From Methylophilus sp. 13 (GTDB lineage Bacteria; Pseudomonadota; Gammaproteobacteria; Burkholderiales; Methylophilaceae), in contig NZ_JADKYR010000004.1 in the NCBI RefSeq assembly GCF_015354335.1, positions 124,001 to 188,000 of the forward strand: DNA of 64,000 nucleotides. The letters run 5' to 3'. Below the pieces are notes generated by a model. It did not search any database, was not told the origin of the DNA, and worked only from the letters and a program-made list of their open reading frames with translations. Shown one piece after another: positions 54,600 to 64,000 of this stretch (position 1 is its first letter; every line of letters begins with the position of its first letter). Made by a program: the position numbers and the translations under genes.

Positions 54600-54629
54600 A
54601 AAAAAGCCTCTAGTGTTAGAGGCTTTTTT
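54600..54629. terminator. Bidirectional terminator
   Basis: AAAAAAGCCTCT pairs with AGAGGCTTTTTT around AGTGTT. Serves the VOC gene and the convergent DUF2322 gene. Confidence 0.85.
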
Positions 54630-54637
54630 GTTTGGCG

Positions 54638-54955
54638 CTACTCGGTAATGAGCTTGATATTGAGCGTTAGCTCTTTATCTAACACATTGAGCAAGCGGTC
54701 AATATTGGGATGCTTGCCTGGATGATCTTCCGCATCCTCGGTATGTTCGGCGTATAAGGCCAATCCCTCTACCGCTGCATCGGTGTTAATTTCACCAAAG
54801 ACTTTGAACAGATGATGGTAAATCTTGATGGAGCCTTGGGTGCCAGGTTTGTTCTCGATGATCCCGGCAGGCTGATTGCTTTCATCATACAGTTCAATGC
54901 GTTTAACGTGATCCGCACTGTCCAGCATCAGAAGATTGTCACTAAATTTTTGCAT
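54638..54955 (-). CDS. DUF2322 family protein
   Basis: A 105-residue conserved betaproteobacterial protein of unknown function. FSDNLLMLDSADHVKRIEL and ALYAEHTEDAEDHPGKHPN are the hallmarks of the DUF2322 family. ATG 54955 gives the usual length; the open frame further upstream overlaps coq7 and is not real. Confidence 0.85.
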   Translation of the reverse strand: MQKFSDNLLMLDSADHVKRIELYDESNQPAGIIENKPGTQGSIKIYHHLFKVFGEINTDAAVEGLALYAEHTEDAEDHPGKHPNIDRLLNVLDKELTLNIKLITE

Positions 54956-54981
54956 GGTTGACTCTAGGTTACTACAAATCA

Positions 54982-55623
54982 TTACAAGTGATACGCGGTG
55001 CGCGTCATCACTTTTGAAGCCAGCCGCATGGCCAGTTTGACTGGCGCTGGCAACCTGGCGCCGCCCAGTTGCTCTGCGGTATGGGCGTGGTGCTCTTCGT
55101 CTTCTTTCATTTGCGCCACAATCGCTTTGGATGCGGTATCGTGAGCCGGGAGCTGTTGCAGGTGACTTTGCAAATGCGCAGAGACTTGATGTTCTGTTTC
55201 CGCCAGAAAGCCCAGATTCCACTTGTCGCCAAGCAGGCCGGCTGTGATACCCATGCCAAAACTGGCACCGTACCAGAGTGGATTGAGCAGACTCTTGCGC
55301 CCCCCCAACTCTTGAATCCGTTGTTCGCACCAGGCAAGATGATCCACCTCTTCACGAGACGCTTGTTTAAGCGCCTCTACATTGGCCGGATCACGTGAAA
55401 CCAGGGCTTGGCCACTGTACAAGGCTTGTGCGCAGACTTCGCCGACATGATTGATGCGCATGAGTGCCGCAGCATGTCTGCGTTCACGGTCACTTAACGT
55501 GTCGGGGGTGGTTTCCGCGGGTGGGTAAGGGCGGCTGGAGACTGCCGGGCTGAACACCGTACGCAAACCCATATCCATGACGGCGATGGCTTTGTCTAGT
55601 GTCAGCGGCGGCAAGTTCAGCAT
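54982..55623 (-). CDS. coq7: 2-nonaprenyl-3-methyl-6-methoxy-1,4-benzoquinol hydroxylase (Coq7)
   Basis: Di-iron hydroxylase of ubiquinone synthesis. 213 residues. Carboxylate/His ligands lie in [43 protein letters not shown] and [16 protein letters not shown]. Membrane-associated helix pair in the middle is typical. Normal length. Confidence 0.94.
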   Translation of the reverse strand: MLNLPPLTLDKAIAVMDMGLRTVFSPAVSSRPYPPAETTPDTLSDRERRHAAALMRINHVGEVCAQALYSGQALVSRDPANVEALKQASREEVDHLAWCEQRIQELGGRKSLLNPLWYGASFGMGITAGLLGDKWNLGFLAETEHQVSAHLQSHLQQLPAHDTASKAIVAQMKEDEEHHAHTAEQLGGARLPAPVKLAMRLASKVMTRTAYHL

Positions 55624-55677
55624 AGTGGTGTCTCAAGTAAGGCCTGTTTACACCTGCGGGTGCAAACAGGCAGAACA

Positions 55678-57105
55678 TTATGGTTTGGTTGCGCTTACTT
55701 TAGCAGGTTCTGGCGCTTTTTGAACAGGCAAGCCTTTGAGTAAGTTCATAGCCTGAACAAACTGGAAGTCATCCTGAGTGGCTGGCTCAATCGGGCCACG
55801 TGTTTCAGCATGTTTTTCTTCCTTGAGTTTTTCAGCAGCGGCGCGTGATTTCGCCTCGTCAACGGATTTGCTGTCAGTCGCATTCTTGCCGTCGGTCGGG
55901 TTGGACAAGTGGCGCTTCAAGTCTGCTTCATGCAGGCTCAGGCTAGGATCGGAACCATCATCCACCGTCACGTCCGGCACAATGCCCTTGGCTTGAATCG
56001 AACGGCCATTTGGCGTGAAATAGCGCGCTGTGGTCAGTTTGATTGCGCTGCCATTGTTCATTGGCAATATGGTTTGCACAGAGCCCTTGCCAAAGCTTTG
56101 GATGCCCATAATGGTTGCGCGTTTGTGGTCTTGCAACGCCCCAGCCACAATCTCTGAAGCAGAGGCTGAGCCGGCATTGATCAGCACGACGATAGGCACC
56201 GATTTAAACTCTTCTGGCAAATCTTTAAGGTAATCAGACTTGCCGCGACGCGCATAATCCAGAGGGGTTGCATTCAGGCGCATCTTGGAATCAGCAACAC
56301 GACCTTCGGTGTACACAACCAAGTCATCCTTGGGCAGGAACGCGGCAGAGACGCCTACGGCCGCATCCAGCAAACCGCCTGGGTTGTTACGCAGGTCGAG
56401 CACCAAGCCTTTGAGCGGACCTTTATTTTCTGCACGCAAGTTTTTGAGCGCTCTGGCCAAATCTTCACCAGTGCGTTCCTGGAACTGGGTGATGCGAACA
56501 TAGCCGTAACCTTGTTCAATCCATTTGTTCTTCACGCTTTGTGACTTGATAATGGCGCGTGTCAGGGTGAAGGTCAGCGGTTTGTCCTCGCCTTTACGAA
56601 TCACGGTCAATGTGATTTTTGTGTCTGGAACGCCACGCATGCGTTTAACCGCATCATTCAGCGTCATGCCACGTACTTGGGCATCATCCAGTTTCATGAT
56701 CAGGTCACCAGACTTGAGACCTGCTTTATAAGCCGGGCTATCTTCAATTGGCGTAACTACTTTGACCAAGCCGTCTTCCATGGCGACTTCAATTCCTAGT
56801 CCGCCAAACTCACCTTGCGTACCTGCTTGCAGCTCTTTATAAGCATCGGCATCCATAAAGGTTGAGTGAGGGTCCAGGCCTTGCAGCATGCCGGACAAAG
56901 CTTCGTTGATCAGCTTCTTATCCTCTACAGGCTCAACGTAATCAGATTTTACTTTGGCAAAGACTTCGGCGAAGACGCGTAATTCATCAATGGGTAATTG
57001 AGAGACTGAGGTCCGGTCTGCCCATGCAGAAATATTGATACTGACCAGAATCCCTACAAATACGCCTGCACCCAGCAAGCCGAACTTTTCTAATTTGGAA
57101 CGCAT
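55678..57105 (-). CDS. ctpA: S41 family C-terminal processing peptidase
   Basis: Periplasmic tail-specific protease. A 475-residue protein with one N-terminal membrane segment or uncleaved signal (LLGAGVFVGILVSINISAWA), a PDZ domain (about 85-170) and the S41 catalytic domain with the nucleophile Ser in NAGSASASEIVAGAL and the Lys in IQSFGKGSVQT. The C-terminal ~80 residues are charged (Lys/Glu/Ala). Confidence 0.94.
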   Translation of the reverse strand: MRSKLEKFGLLGAGVFVGILVSINISAWADRTSVSQLPIDELRVFAEVFAKVKSDYVEPVEDKKLINEALSGMLQGLDPHSTFMDADAYKELQAGTQGEFGGLGIEVAMEDGLVKVVTPIEDSPAYKAGLKSGDLIMKLDDAQVRGMTLNDAVKRMRGVPDTKITLTVIRKGEDKPLTFTLTRAIIKSQSVKNKWIEQGYGYVRITQFQERTGEDLARALKNLRAENKGPLKGLVLDLRNNPGGLLDAAVGVSAAFLPKDDLVVYTEGRVADSKMRLNATPLDYARRGKSDYLKDLPEEFKSVPIVVLINAGSASASEIVAGALQDHKRATIMGIQSFGKGSVQTILPMNNGSAIKLTTARYFTPNGRSIQAKGIVPDVTVDDGSDPSLSLHEADLKRHLSNPTDGKNATDSKSVDEAKSRAAAEKLKEEKHAETRGPIEPATQDDFQFVQAMNLLKGLPVQKAPEPAKVSATKP

Positions 57106-57277
57106 ACCATGCCTTGTGTGATCAAATAAGCGAAGAATATTACTTCATTCAGAATCAGGATGCATCAGTTGATGTCAGCCTGTTGCAGAGAGTAGATAGA
57201 ACGCTGTTAAGTTCATTTTCCGCTATTTCAATAAAATTGACTATACTCTTCTAGCAAATAATTGTTTAGAGAAAAAC

Positions 57278-57565
57278 ATGCAAAAGCCTATCGTAGAAAT
57301 CGAGTTTTGTACACAGTGCCGATGGTTGTTGCGGGCTGCCTGGCTGGCGCAGGAGCTGTTAACCACGTTTGACGGCGATTTGAAGTCAGTCAATCTCGTC
57401 CCTGGAACGGGCGGTATTTTGGAGGTGCGCTGTGATGGTATGGTGATTTTTTCACGCAAAGCCGCGGGACGCTTTCCAGAAGCCAAGGAGTTGAAACAGC
57501 TGATCCGTGATGTGATTGATCCCGAGCGGTCGCTCGGGCACAGCGACACGCCAGTCAGTCCTTAA
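57278..57565 (+). CDS. SelT/SelW/SelH (Rdx) family protein
   Basis: A 95-residue thioredoxin-like redox protein. CTQC (residues 11-14) in IEFCTQCRWLLRAAWLAQELL is the selenoprotein-W type motif with Cys in place of Sec; EVRCDGMVIFSRKAAGRFPEAKELK is the second signature. Redox role inferred. Confidence 0.88.
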   Translation: MQKPIVEIEFCTQCRWLLRAAWLAQELLTTFDGDLKSVNLVPGTGGILEVRCDGMVIFSRKAAGRFPEAKELKQLIRDVIDPERSLGHSDTPVSP

Positions 57566-57609
57566 GCGGGCTAGGAGGGGATACAAGCCGTCTATATAAT
57601 TGACGACGG

Positions 57610-58164
57610 TTATTGAGACGCTTCTACCTCAAGTCGCTTGGCACCGTTATAGCGCGATTTCCAGTAGCGCTCATCCATGTTTTCAATGCGTACCTTTGCC
57701 CCCGCGCGTGGCGCGTGAATAAACTGGTTATTGCCGACATAAATGCCTACATGCGAAAACGCAGATTTAAGGGTGTTGAAAAAGACCAGGTCGCCGGGTT
57801 GCAATTCCTCACGTTTGACGGTGTTGCCCATTTCGCTAATGGTACGGGCTGAAGGGGGGAGCGCAATCTGTGCAGCGTTCATGAACACATACTGTACAAA
57901 ACCGCTGCAGTCAAAGCCGGTTTCAGGGCTGCGTCCACCATATTTGTAATTGACCCCGGTCAGACTTAAGGCGCGGATCATGATTTCCTCGACCTTTTCA
58001 GACCAGCTGCCAGAGACGCCGGACTGACTCTCCATCACCTGCGCTTGAGAGTAGCTGTAGGCGTTTTGCCAGCGCTTGTCATCCCCGGGCGCAGCAACGC
58101 TTTTGCACTGGCAGAGCAGTACACTCACGAGTAAGGCTGCCAGCCGGAAAATGGATTTATTCAT
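57610..58164 (-). CDS. NlpC/P60 family cell-wall endopeptidase, lipoprotein
   Basis: A 184-residue periplasmic peptidoglycan hydrolase. Lipobox-like LLCQC near residue 20. NlpC/P60 domain: GVNYKYGGRSPETGFDCSGFVQYVF with the catalytic Cys, then SHVGIYVGNNQFIHAPRAG with the catalytic His. ATG 58164 is used; the TTG upstream adds three residues only. Confidence 0.9.
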   Translation of the reverse strand: MNKSIFRLAALLVSVLLCQCKSVAAPGDDKRWQNAYSYSQAQVMESQSGVSGSWSEKVEEIMIRALSLTGVNYKYGGRSPETGFDCSGFVQYVFMNAAQIALPPSARTISEMGNTVKREELQPGDLVFFNTLKSAFSHVGIYVGNNQFIHAPRAGAKVRIENMDERYWKSRYNGAKRLEVEASQ

Positions 58165-58338
58165 CACAATCAAGGGCTTGTTATATTGAATTTGAAGCGG
58201 TTTAAAAAGTTTTACAGGCTAAACCATGCCACATTTTATATTGATATGCAAGTATTTGGCGCCTTTTGTACGTTGCTTGACTGAGTGAAAGTCGCAAAAG
58301 TGCTGTCTGTTTTGGCGATGCTCATGGGATAATTACGC

Positions 58339-60285
58339 ATGTCTTTAGCGCAGCAAGTCAGTTCGGCATTTTCAGAAAACGGGTCTTTGGCACAAGCCAT
58401 GCCCGATTTCCGCAGCCGCCCGCAGCAACAGGAAATGGCGCTGGCCATCGCCGAAGCGATTGAGCAGCAACAGCAGTTGGTCGCCGAGGCGGGCACCGGC
58501 ACCGGTAAAACCTATGCTTATCTGGTGCCTGCGCTGTTGTCGGGGGGCAAGGTCATTATTTCTACCGGCACCAAAACCCTGCAAGATCAGCTCTTTCAGC
58601 GGGATTTGCCAGCGGTACGCGAAGCGCTCAAAGTGCCTGTATCTGTTGCCATGCTCAAAGGGCGCGCCAACTATCTCTGCCATTATCACTTACAACGTGC
58701 CAGCCAAGAAGGGCGCTTTCAGTCGCGCGAGGACGCACAATATATTCCTATCCTGCAAAGCTTTGCTGAACATAGCCAGACTGGCGATAAAGCAGAATTG
58801 GTCGAAGTACCGGAACAAGCGACCGTTTGGCAACAAGTGACCTCCACCCGCGACAACTGTGTCGGCCAGGATTGCCAGTTTTACAAGCAATGTTTTGTCA
58901 TGGAAGCACGCAAGCAGGCATTGGCAGCCGATGTGGTCGTGGTCAACCATCATTTGTTTTTTGCTGATGTCATGTTGCGCGATGAGGGTGTGGCCGAGTT
59001 GTTACCCAGCGCCAATACCGTGGTGTTTGACGAGGCGCATCAATTGCCTGAGGTGGCTGGGCTCTTTTTTGGCGAGGATATCTCCACCTCACAGTTGATG
59101 GATCTGGCGCGGGATAGTCAGATGGCTTACTTGAGCCTGGCCAAGGATTGTGTTGCGCTGAGTGAAGCGGTGCCGCCGTTGGAAAAGGCATGCCGTGATT
59201 TCAGGCTGGTGTTCCAGTTTGAAGGTTCGCGTATGCCAGCACAAAAGGCGCAAACCATGAAAAATTTTGATGAGGCTTTTCAGCGGATGCTGGAAACGCT
59301 CGCCGCCCTGACCGCGGTACTAGAAACCCAAGCCGGTCGTGATCCGCAACTGGAAAAGTGCTGGCAACGCGGTGAAGCATTGCTGGCTCTGCTGCAAGCC
59401 TGGTTAAAAGGCAATCACGCCAATCTTGTGCGCTGGGTCGAGGTGTTTAGCCAAAGTGTGCAGTTACATGCGACCCCCCTCAGTGTGGCGGATGGCTTTG
59501 GCAAGCAACTCAATGCGCAGCCGCGTGCCTGGATTTTTACCTCTGCCACGTTGGCCGTCAAAAGTGATTTTAGCCATTATCAGAGCCAGATGGGCTTGCT
59601 GGCAGCGCAAACCCGGCATTGGCAAAGTCCGTTTGATTACGGTCAGCAAGCGTTGCTATATGTGCCTACGGGTATGCCTGAACCGAATAGCAGTGCTTAT
59701 GCCGCTGCCGTCGCCGCTGTCAGTTTGCCTGTGCTGCAAGCCAGCCGTGGCCGCGCGTTTGTGCTGTGTACTTCACTTAAGGCCATGCGCGAAGTGCATG
59801 CGTTGCTCAAAAATGCGTTTGAAGAACTTGGCCTCAATTACCCCCTGCTGATGCAAGGCGAGAGCAATCGCACCGAATTGCTGGACCGTTTCCGCAGTCA
59901 TGGCAATGCCGTCCTCGTCGGCTCGCAAAGCTTTTGGGAGGGCGTGGATGTGCGCGGCGAGGCATTGTCCTGCGTCATTATCGACAAGCTACCGTTTGCG
60001 CCGCCCGATGATCCGGTCCTGGCCGCCCGCATCGACAAAATGAACGCCGAAGGCAAGAATGCCTTTATGGAGTACCAGTTGCCCTATGCTGTGATTACCC
60101 TCAAGCAGGGCGCCGGGCGTTTGATTCGGGATGAGCAGGATGTCGGCGTATTGATGATTTGCGATCCGCGCTTGGTGGATAAACCTTATGGACGCCGTAT
60201 CTGGCAAAGTCTGCCTCCATTCAAACGCACGCGTGTGCAACAAGAGGTGGAAGACTTCTTTGCAGTGATCAATGGGGTTTCTTGA
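58339..60285 (+). CDS. DinG/YoaA-type ATP-dependent DNA helicase (XPD-like)
   Basis: A 648-residue superfamily 2 helicase. GTGTGKT (Walker A) at residues 52-58; DEAH at 231-234; four Cys (Cys114, Cys174, Cys179, Cys185) mark the XPD/DinG iron-sulphur domain. C-terminal helicase half has SQSFWEGVDVRGE and GAGRLIRDEQDVGV. Length and layout fit YoaA (about 636) better than DinG (about 716). DNA repair role. Confidence 0.9.
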   Translation: MSLAQQVSSAFSENGSLAQAMPDFRSRPQQQEMALAIAEAIEQQQQLVAEAGTGTGKTYAYLVPALLSGGKVIISTGTKTLQDQLFQRDLPAVREALKVPVSVAMLKGRANYLCHYHLQRASQEGRFQSREDAQYIPILQSFAEHSQTGDKAELVEVPEQATVWQQVTSTRDNCVGQDCQFYKQCFVMEARKQALAADVVVVNHHLFFADVMLRDEGVAELLPSANTVVFDEAHQLPEVAGLFFGEDISTSQLMDLARDSQMAYLSLAKDCVALSEAVPPLEKACRDFRLVFQFEGSRMPAQKAQTMKNFDEAFQRMLETLAALTAVLETQAGRDPQLEKCWQRGEALLALLQAWLKGNHANLVRWVEVFSQSVQLHATPLSVADGFGKQLNAQPRAWIFTSATLAVKSDFSHYQSQMGLLAAQTRHWQSPFDYGQQALLYVPTGMPEPNSSAYAAAVAAVSLPVLQASRGRAFVLCTSLKAMREVHALLKNAFEELGLNYPLLMQGESNRTELLDRFRSHGNAVLVGSQSFWEGVDVRGEALSCVIIDKLPFAPPDDPVLAARIDKMNAEGKNAFMEYQLPYAVITLKQGAGRLIRDEQDVGVLMICDPRLVDKPYGRRIWQSLPPFKRTRVQQEVEDFFAVINGVS

Positions 60286-60304
60286 TTTGTGAGGATTGTG
60301 CGCC

Positions 60305-60706
60305 ATGCTTGAGATTGCCGCTCACGAATATACCCTCACTGCTATTCGCGCCCAAGGCGCAGGCGGTCAAAACGTCAATAAAGTTTCGTCTGCCATCCAT
60401 TTGCGGTTTGATATCCAAGCCTCCAGCCTCAGTGAGGCCGTGAAAGCCCGCTTGCTCAGTCGCAAAGACCAGCGCATCAGTGCAGAAGGTGTGCTGGTAA
60501 TCAAGGCGCAACAATACCGCACGCAAGAAGCAAATAAACGCGATGCGATTGCCCGGTTGCATGCGATTGTCGAAGCGGCGAGTCATGTGAACGCGGTACG
60601 CCATGCGACCCGGCCAACACTGGCTTCGAAAAAAAGACGGGTGACCGGGAAGTTGTTACGTGGGGTCGTTAAACAGGGCAGGGGCAAGGTGCTGGATGAG
60701 GCATAA
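60305..60706 (+). CDS. arfB: Alternative ribosome-rescue factor ArfB (peptidyl-tRNA hydrolase)
   Basis: A 133-residue release-factor-like protein that frees stalled ribosomes. GAGGQNVNKV at about residues 20-29 is the GGQ catalytic motif. The basic C-terminal tail (RRVTGKLLRGVVKQGRGK) would lie in the empty mRNA channel. ATG 60305 chosen; the upstream in-frame codon adds three residues only. Confidence 0.92.
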   Translation: MLEIAAHEYTLTAIRAQGAGGQNVNKVSSAIHLRFDIQASSLSEAVKARLLSRKDQRISAEGVLVIKAQQYRTQEANKRDAIARLHAIVEAASHVNAVRHATRPTLASKKRRVTGKLLRGVVKQGRGKVLDEA

Positions 60707-60767
60707 GCAAGACATGCCTTTGCTTGGCCGCTGTATGGGTTGAAAGCGTTTTTTGCGTGCGCAAAAT

Positions 60768-60812
60768 AAAAAAGCCATCACAACGCATGGGAAGGCGTGT
60801 GATGGCTTTTTT
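60768..60812. terminator. Bidirectional terminator between arfB and argJ
   Basis: GCCATCACAACGC and GCGTGTGATGGC form a long stem (one mismatch) flanked by A- and T-runs. A second hairpin (GACTGCCTCAT and ATGAGGCAGTC, about 60818-60844) follows on the argJ side. Confidence 0.85.
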
Positions 60813-60853
60813 ATTGTGACTGCCTCATTACCGATGAGGCAGTCAGCTAACTA

Positions 60854-62080
60854 TCAGGATCTATAGTCGGCATTGATCTTTACATAGTCATAAGAAAAGT
60901 CGCAGGTCCATACAGTCGCATTCGCCGCGCCGCGATTCAATACCACACGCACCAGGATGTCACTTTCTTTCATGACTGCCGCGCCTTGTTCTTCGACATA
61001 GCTGGCTGCACGGCCGCCTTTTTCGGCAACCAAAACATCGCCCAGATAAAGTTGCATGGTGTTGACATCAAGGTCTTCAATGCCCGCGTAGCCGATGGCG
61101 GCCAGAATCCGGCCCAGATTAGGGTCTGAGGCAAAGAAGGCTGTTTTGATCAACGGGGAGTGGGCAATCGCATAAGCCACTTTACGGCATTCCGCTTCAT
61201 CTTTGCCTGCTTCAACCTGAATCGTCATGAATTTGGTGGCGCCTTCGCCATCACGCACAATCGCTTGTGCCAGTTCAATCGCAACGTCGGTCAGGGCGGT
61301 TTGCAAAGCCGCAAACTCAGGGCTTTGTTCTGTGATCATGGCATTGCCAGCCTCGCCGGTAGCCATCAGAATCAGGCTGTCGTTGGTGCTGGTATCGCCA
61401 TCGACGGTGATGCAGTTAAATGATTTGTTCACAGCATGTTGAATGATGCTGTCAAGGGCTGATTGTGCGATGGCCGCATCGGTCGCGATATAACCGAGCA
61501 TGGTTGCCATGTTGGGGTGGATCATGCCAGAGCCCTTGCTGATGCCAGTGATGGTGATCGGCTTGCCGTCTATGGTCAGTTGGCGGGAAGTACCCTTGGC
61601 CACAATGTCGGTGGTCATGATCGCTTCGGCGGCATTTAACCAGTTATCTTCCTGCAAGTTGGCGACTGCATTCGGGATGCCACCTAACAAGCGGTCCAAC
61701 GGCAGCGTCTCCAGAATCACGCCAGTCGAAAACGGCAGCACTTGTTCCGGGCTGATATTGAGCGCCTGCGCCACACCGATGCAGCTGGCGAGTGCATCAT
61801 CCAGCCCTTGCTGGCCTGTGCCTGCATTGGCACAGCCGGTATTCACCAACAGGGCGCGAATGCCTTTGTTGAGTGTCAGATGCGTTTTACACACCGTCAC
61901 TGGCGCCGCACAAAACCGGTTCAGGGTAAACACCCCTGAGACGCTGCTGCCTTCAGGCAGGGTCATTACCAGAATGTCTTTACGGTTGGGCTTGCGGATA
62001 TGTGCCTGAGCAAAGCCAAGTTTGACGCCTTTGACAGGCAGTAGGGTCCCGGCAGCGGGAGCAGTCAGTTTAACGGGCAT
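60854..62080 (-). CDS. argJ: Bifunctional glutamate N-acetyltransferase/ornithine acetyltransferase
   Basis: Arginine synthesis enzyme that recycles acetyl from acetylornithine. A 408-residue proenzyme; self-cleavage before Thr193 in the NMATMLGY motif yields alpha and beta chains, with Thr193 as nucleophile. KGSGMIHPN before it and GDTSTNDSL later are family motifs. Length normal. Confidence 0.95.
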   Translation of the reverse strand: MPVKLTAPAAGTLLPVKGVKLGFAQAHIRKPNRKDILVMTLPEGSSVSGVFTLNRFCAAPVTVCKTHLTLNKGIRALLVNTGCANAGTGQQGLDDALASCIGVAQALNISPEQVLPFSTGVILETLPLDRLLGGIPNAVANLQEDNWLNAAEAIMTTDIVAKGTSRQLTIDGKPITITGISKGSGMIHPNMATMLGYIATDAAIAQSALDSIIQHAVNKSFNCITVDGDTSTNDSLILMATGEAGNAMITEQSPEFAALQTALTDVAIELAQAIVRDGEGATKFMTIQVEAGKDEAECRKVAYAIAHSPLIKTAFFASDPNLGRILAAIGYAGIEDLDVNTMQLYLGDVLVAEKGGRAASYVEEQGAAVMKESDILVRVVLNRGAANATVWTCDFSYDYVKINADYRS

Positions 62081-62117
62081 CCAAGTTCCTTCGTGATTGC
62101 TAATGAGTTGTTTTTAA

Positions 62118-63479
62118 TCAGGCACGACGCCAGGTGGTGCCTTGAGGCGTATCTTCCAGAATCACGCCTGCTTCAGACAGGGCTTTGCGAATCCGGTCGG
62201 CCTCGGCATAGTTCTTGGCTGTTTTGGCGGCGATGCGTGCACTGATCATGCCTTCAATATCCAGGCTAGTGCTACCGGTGTCGCCTTGCATAAAGCTTTC
62301 CGGGTCACGTTGTAGCAAGCCGATAATCGCAGCCAATTGTTTCAGTAATGCGGCGGTGGTCGCAGATTTATCTTTATTGAGATCGTTGGCAAGTTCAAAC
62401 AAGGCGGCAATCGCCTCTGGGGTGTTGAAGTCGTCATTCATGGCTGCCTGGAATTTGGCCGCTTGCGGTTGTTGCCAGTCGATCTCACATGCATCGACCT
62501 TAATCCCGCGCAAGGCCGTGTACAGGCGGGTCAACGAGGCTTTGGCATCATCCAAGTGCTTGTCAGAGTAATTAAGCGGGCTGCGGTAATGGGCGCGCAG
62601 AATAAAGAAACGTACGACCTCTGGATCATATTTTTCCAGCACTTCACGGATGGTGAAAAAGTTGCCCAGCGATTTGGACATTTTTTCGTCATCGACCCGC
62701 ACAAAGCCATTGTGCATCCAGTAGTTGGCCATGGTGCAGTCGTGGGTGGCTTCGGATTGGGCAATTTCATTTTCATGGTGCGGGAACTGCAGATCCTGCC
62801 CGCCACCATGAATATCAAAGTGCTGGCCGAGATGGGCGGCACTCATGACCGAGCATTCAATATGCCAGCCGGGACGGCCATTGCCCCAGGGGGATTCCCA
62901 GTAGGGTTCGCCAGGTTTGACGGACTTCCACAACACAAAGTCTAGCGGGTCTTGTTTAAAGCTATCGACTTCAACGCGTTCACCCGCACGCAGGTCTTCC
63001 AGGCTTTTGCCGGAGAGCTTGCCGTAATCATTAAATCTGCGCACTTTGTAAAATACATCACCATTTTGTGCCTGGTAAGCAAAGCCTTTGTCTATGAGTT
63101 TGCTGATCATGTCCAGCATGCCCTGCACATGTTCGGTTGCGCGTGGTTCAAGGTCAGGGCGCAAAATGCCAAGCTTGGCCGAGTCCTCGTCCATGGCGGT
63201 AATAAAACGCTGCGTTAGACTTTGGATGGTTTCATTGTTTTCGTTGGCACGCTTGATGATTTTGTCGTCAATATCGGTGATATTGCGTACATATGTCACT
63301 TGATAGCCAGTGGCACGCAGCCAACGCGCCACCATGTCAAACACCACCATGACGCGGGCATGTCCCAAGTGGCAAAAGTCATACACGGTCATGCCGCAGA
63401 CGTACATCTTTACCTGGTTGGGCTGAATCGGCTTGAAATCTTGCTTGCTGCGTGTAAGGGTGTTGTAAAGTTTTAGCAT
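62118..63479 (-). CDS. cysS: Cysteinyl-tRNA synthetase
   Basis: Class I aminoacyl-tRNA synthetase, 453 residues. HIGH-like HLGH at 37-40, KMSKS later ([10 protein letters not shown]), zinc site Cys28 with [13 protein letters not shown] and [15 protein letters not shown] 63479 begins [13 protein letters not shown]; the longer ORF upstream has no family residues. Confidence 0.96.
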   Translation of the reverse strand: MLKLYNTLTRSKQDFKPIQPNQVKMYVCGMTVYDFCHLGHARVMVVFDMVARWLRATGYQVTYVRNITDIDDKIIKRANENNETIQSLTQRFITAMDEDSAKLGILRPDLEPRATEHVQGMLDMISKLIDKGFAYQAQNGDVFYKVRRFNDYGKLSGKSLEDLRAGERVEVDSFKQDPLDFVLWKSVKPGEPYWESPWGNGRPGWHIECSVMSAAHLGQHFDIHGGGQDLQFPHHENEIAQSEATHDCTMANYWMHNGFVRVDDEKMSKSLGNFFTIREVLEKYDPEVVRFFILRAHYRSPLNYSDKHLDDAKASLTRLYTALRGIKVDACEIDWQQPQAAKFQAAMNDDFNTPEAIAALFELANDLNKDKSATTAALLKQLAAIIGLLQRDPESFMQGDTGSTSLDIEGMISARIAAKTAKNYAEADRIRKALSEAGVILEDTPQGTTWRRA

Positions 63480-63745
63480 GCGAATGAAATTGAAGAAGGA
63501 TGGATGCGTGATAAAATTAGCAGAAATAGTCTGGTGTTTAATTGGTGTTAAGCAGGCAGGCTGTATGTTTTGCCTAAAACAGTCTACAAACAATCCCTTG
63601 CTTGATCAGCTTGTTGTGGTTGAGGCGACGCCAAACACAAAATGATGTGTAATTCGTCTGCATATTCACCTAATTTTGCACTGTCTCTAGTACAATCCGA
63701 GTATAACATACTGATAAAAATCAACGATTACCCAGGTAATAGCTC

Positions 63746-64000
63746 ATGAACGCAACATTAAAAAAATATTTACTCGTGCTTGGCGTCTTTTTAAGCCAGG
63801 CGGCCTTCTCCGATACCGTGCTGGCCGGTCAAACAAATGTCGAGTTGCGCGAAATCAACCAGCTCTCTGAGCAGGGGAATCAGGCAGCAGCGCTGGATCG
63901 GGTGAACAATTATCTGGCAGCCAACCCGAAAAATGCCGAAGCCATGTTTATGCGTGGCGTGATTCTGGTCGAGCTGGGCAAGCGGGACGAAGCGATCAAG
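63746..64000 (+). CDS. Tetratricopeptide-repeat exported protein, 3'-truncated by the window edge
   Basis: The first 85 residues are visible. Signal peptide ends near VLAGQ (about 28). Then TPR-like helices (ELREINQLSEQGNQAAALDRV, NAEAMFMRGVILVELGKRDEAI). AGGTAA before ATG 63746 supports the start. Probable periplasmic protein-interaction scaffold; family not determinable from this part. Confidence 0.75.
   Translation, partial: MNATLKKYLLVLGVFLSQAAFSDTVLAGQTNVELREINQLSEQGNQAAALDRVNNYLAANPKNAEAMFMRGVILVELGKRDEAIK

Noticed and set aside
54956-55330. Upstream extension of the DUF2322 ORF
   Set aside because: It overlaps coq7 in another frame; the family begins at ATG 54955.

Overview
The window looks like a chromosome segment of a Gram-negative betaproteobacterium. 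A methylotroph-like member of the Methylophilaceae is my best guess, from the ilvBHC, coq7, azurin, PEP-CTERM and U32-protease mix and the moderate GC content. This placement is inference; no rRNA or other marker gene is present to prove it.

Layout. 1-6.2 kb: the 3' part of pepN, then psd and the ilvB-ilvH-ilvC operon on the minus strand. 6.3-28.7 kb: a large plus-strand iron, heme and siderophore region. It holds a Fur-box-preceded unknown gene with an extra ribosomal protein S4, hemP, tonB-exbB-exbD, a PepSY membrane protein, azurin, a heme-utilisation block (hugZ-like, hmuTUV), four TonB-dependent siderophore receptors, a second PepSY protein, a piuC-like dioxygenase, an FMN hydroxy-acid oxidase, a small PepSY protein and cytochrome b561. 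28.7-30.5 kb: an orphan GspE/PilB-type ATPase. 30.5-36.8 kb: an AT-richer, probably acquired amine-nitrogen block with a decayed AraC gene, copper amine oxidase, a CtaG-like membrane protein, an ammonium transporter and an AraC/EutR-like regulator. 37.2-42.7 kb: nadC, a GST-like gene, a Fur-controlled small gene, a PEP-CTERM protein and a heme-type TonB receptor. 42.7-64 kb: mostly housekeeping genes (mnmA, nudJ, marC, rlhA, bioA, dacB, coq7, ctpA, dinG-like, arfB, argJ, cysS), broken up by two toxin-antitoxin modules, a duplicated marC tail and a MITE-like element.

Most notable observation: four 5' leaders in the iron region (before azurin at 11549 and receptors at 15642, 21469 and 23928) share a two-block sequence. 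The first block is GCMAGCCANCGAG. After 8-10 bases comes CCWGTAGCCAGC. A pyrimidine segment overlapping the second block can pair with the Shine-Dalgarno sequence of the gene, and this pairing covaries among copies. The same segment can instead pair with the GAG of block one. In two copies the element begins just after a Fur box, so close to the likely mRNA 5' end. This reads as a cis-acting translational switch or a shared small-RNA target. I do not recognise it as a described RNA class.

How the genes work together: TonB-ExbB-ExbD energises the receptors, PepSY membrane proteins and PiuC-type enzymes probably handle the imported ferric complexes, and HmuTUV with HugZ imports and processes heme. 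In the amine block, the amine oxidase would release ammonia from primary amines, with the AraC protein as likely sensor and Amt for ammonium uptake.
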